Below are positions 6,224-6,598 of a stretch of 6,598 nucleotides of DNA, in pieces. The position numbers and the translations under genes are program-made. This stretch comes from CAYXVU01 sp964468725 (GTDB lineage: Bacteria; Acidobacteriota; Blastocatellia; UBA7656). The stretch lies in contig CAYXVU010000300.1 in the NCBI GenBank assembly GCA_964468725.1, positions 1 through 6,598 on the forward strand. The letters are read 5' to 3'. The notes under the pieces were generated by a model, which had not been told where the DNA came from, did not search any database, and was given only the letters and a program-made list of their open reading frames with translations. Every line of letters starts with the position of its first letter. The first letter of the stretch is position 1.

Positions 6224-6598
6224 TCTGTGCCCCCGCTAACCCCACAACGTAGACTTCAAAATTGCCATCTCGTTGAGAAGAGAATGCGATCTGCCGTCCG
6301 TCCGGTGACCAAGTCGGCGTACTCACTCTATCCGGGCGATTGGTAATTCTCTCTTTTGCGCTGCCATCGGCGTTCATCCGATAGACATACACCTGTCCGT
6401 CTTCCCGAATGGAGACAAAGGCAAGCTGTTTCCCATCGGCTGACCAAGCCGGACAAAAGTCATGTCCGCGATTATCGGTCAGCCGTCTGATGTTGCTGCC
6501 ATCGGCATTCATCACATAGATTTCGTCGTTGTCGTCATTACTGTCCCGACGGGAAAAGAAGACAAGGCGTTGACCATCCGGCGACCATCTCGACCACG
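6213..6598 (-). CDS. PD40/TolB-like beta-propeller protein, C-terminal part only
   Basis: The frame enters from the right edge and ends at TAG 6213-6215, giving 127 visible residues. Three PD40 (WD40-like) repeats are seen, each with the WSPDG/WSADG motif followed by a strand such as RLVFFS, QLAFVS or QIAFSS and a line such as EIYVMNADGSN, VYVYRMNADGSA or EVYVVGLAG. The spacing between motifs is about 45-47 residues. This is the repeat of TolB and of periplasmic or signalling propellers of Acidobacteriota, often fused to a serine peptidase, a DNA-binding domain or a protein kinase at the N-terminus, which lies outside the window. Its 3' end overlaps the start of the short chimeric ORF by 11 bases, which suggests it is the upstream member of the same transcription unit. 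The function cannot be set from the repeats alone; a protein-binding scaffold is the family's common role. Confidence 0.88.
   Translation of the reverse strand, partial: WSRWSPDGQRLVFFSRRDSNDDNDEIYVMNADGSNIRRLTDNRGHDFCPAWSADGKQLAFVSIREDGQVYVYRMNADGSAKERITNRPDRVSTPTWSPDGRQIAFSSQRDGNFEVYVVGLAGAQNER

Overview
The window looks like part of a moderately GC-rich bacterial chromosome carrying one dense set of genes, all on the minus strand. The mix is a PD40 beta-propeller, secreted concanavalin A-like (LamG/DUF1080-like) proteins, a dockerin-like/EF-hand beta-helix protein, alpha/beta hydrolases and an exported amidohydrolase. This is the kind of content seen in Acidobacteriota (Blastocatellia/Solibacter-like genomes) and in some Planctomycetota or Verrucomicrobiota. 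That placement is inferred from gene style, because there is no rRNA or other phylogenetic marker here.

In transcription order (right to left): (1) the C-terminal end of a PD40/TolB-like propeller (6213-6598, 5' end outside the window); (2) a short exported ORF (5879-6223) whose first half is the N-terminal part of an alpha/beta hydrolase and whose second half is unrecognised; (3) a secreted LamG-like protein (5176-5874); (4) a larger secreted two-domain beta-sandwich protein (3943-5160); (5) an exported alpha/beta hydrolase of the dienelactone-hydrolase type, cut by an in-frame TGA at 3344-3346, with its catalytic Asp and His still encoded downstream (3149-3343); (6) a large secreted right-handed beta-helix protein with EF-hand-type loops (1210-3120); (7) an exported metal-dependent amidohydrolase (1-1181, 3' end outside the window). 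Genes overlap or are separated by about 5 to 32 bases, most have a recognisable Shine-Dalgarno, and there is no gap long enough for a separate promoter or terminator. The set is probably one transcription unit.

Six of the seven genes show an N-terminal export signal; the propeller's N-terminus is not visible. Two carbohydrate-binding-like beta-sandwich proteins, a beta-helix protein of the pectate-lyase-like fold, an esterase-like hydrolase and an amidohydrolase would fit joint processing of an extracellular polymer or its breakdown products, but no substrate can be read from the sequence.

The most unusual signals are the TGA interruption of the hydrolase with an intact downstream frame, and a 91-bp direct repeat (2 mismatches) shared by the hydrolase and the short ORF 2.3 kb away. 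Sequence on both sides of the repeat has diverged, pointing to gene conversion or recombination and producing a chimeric short gene. I see no CRISPR array, tRNA, rRNA, transposase or defence system.
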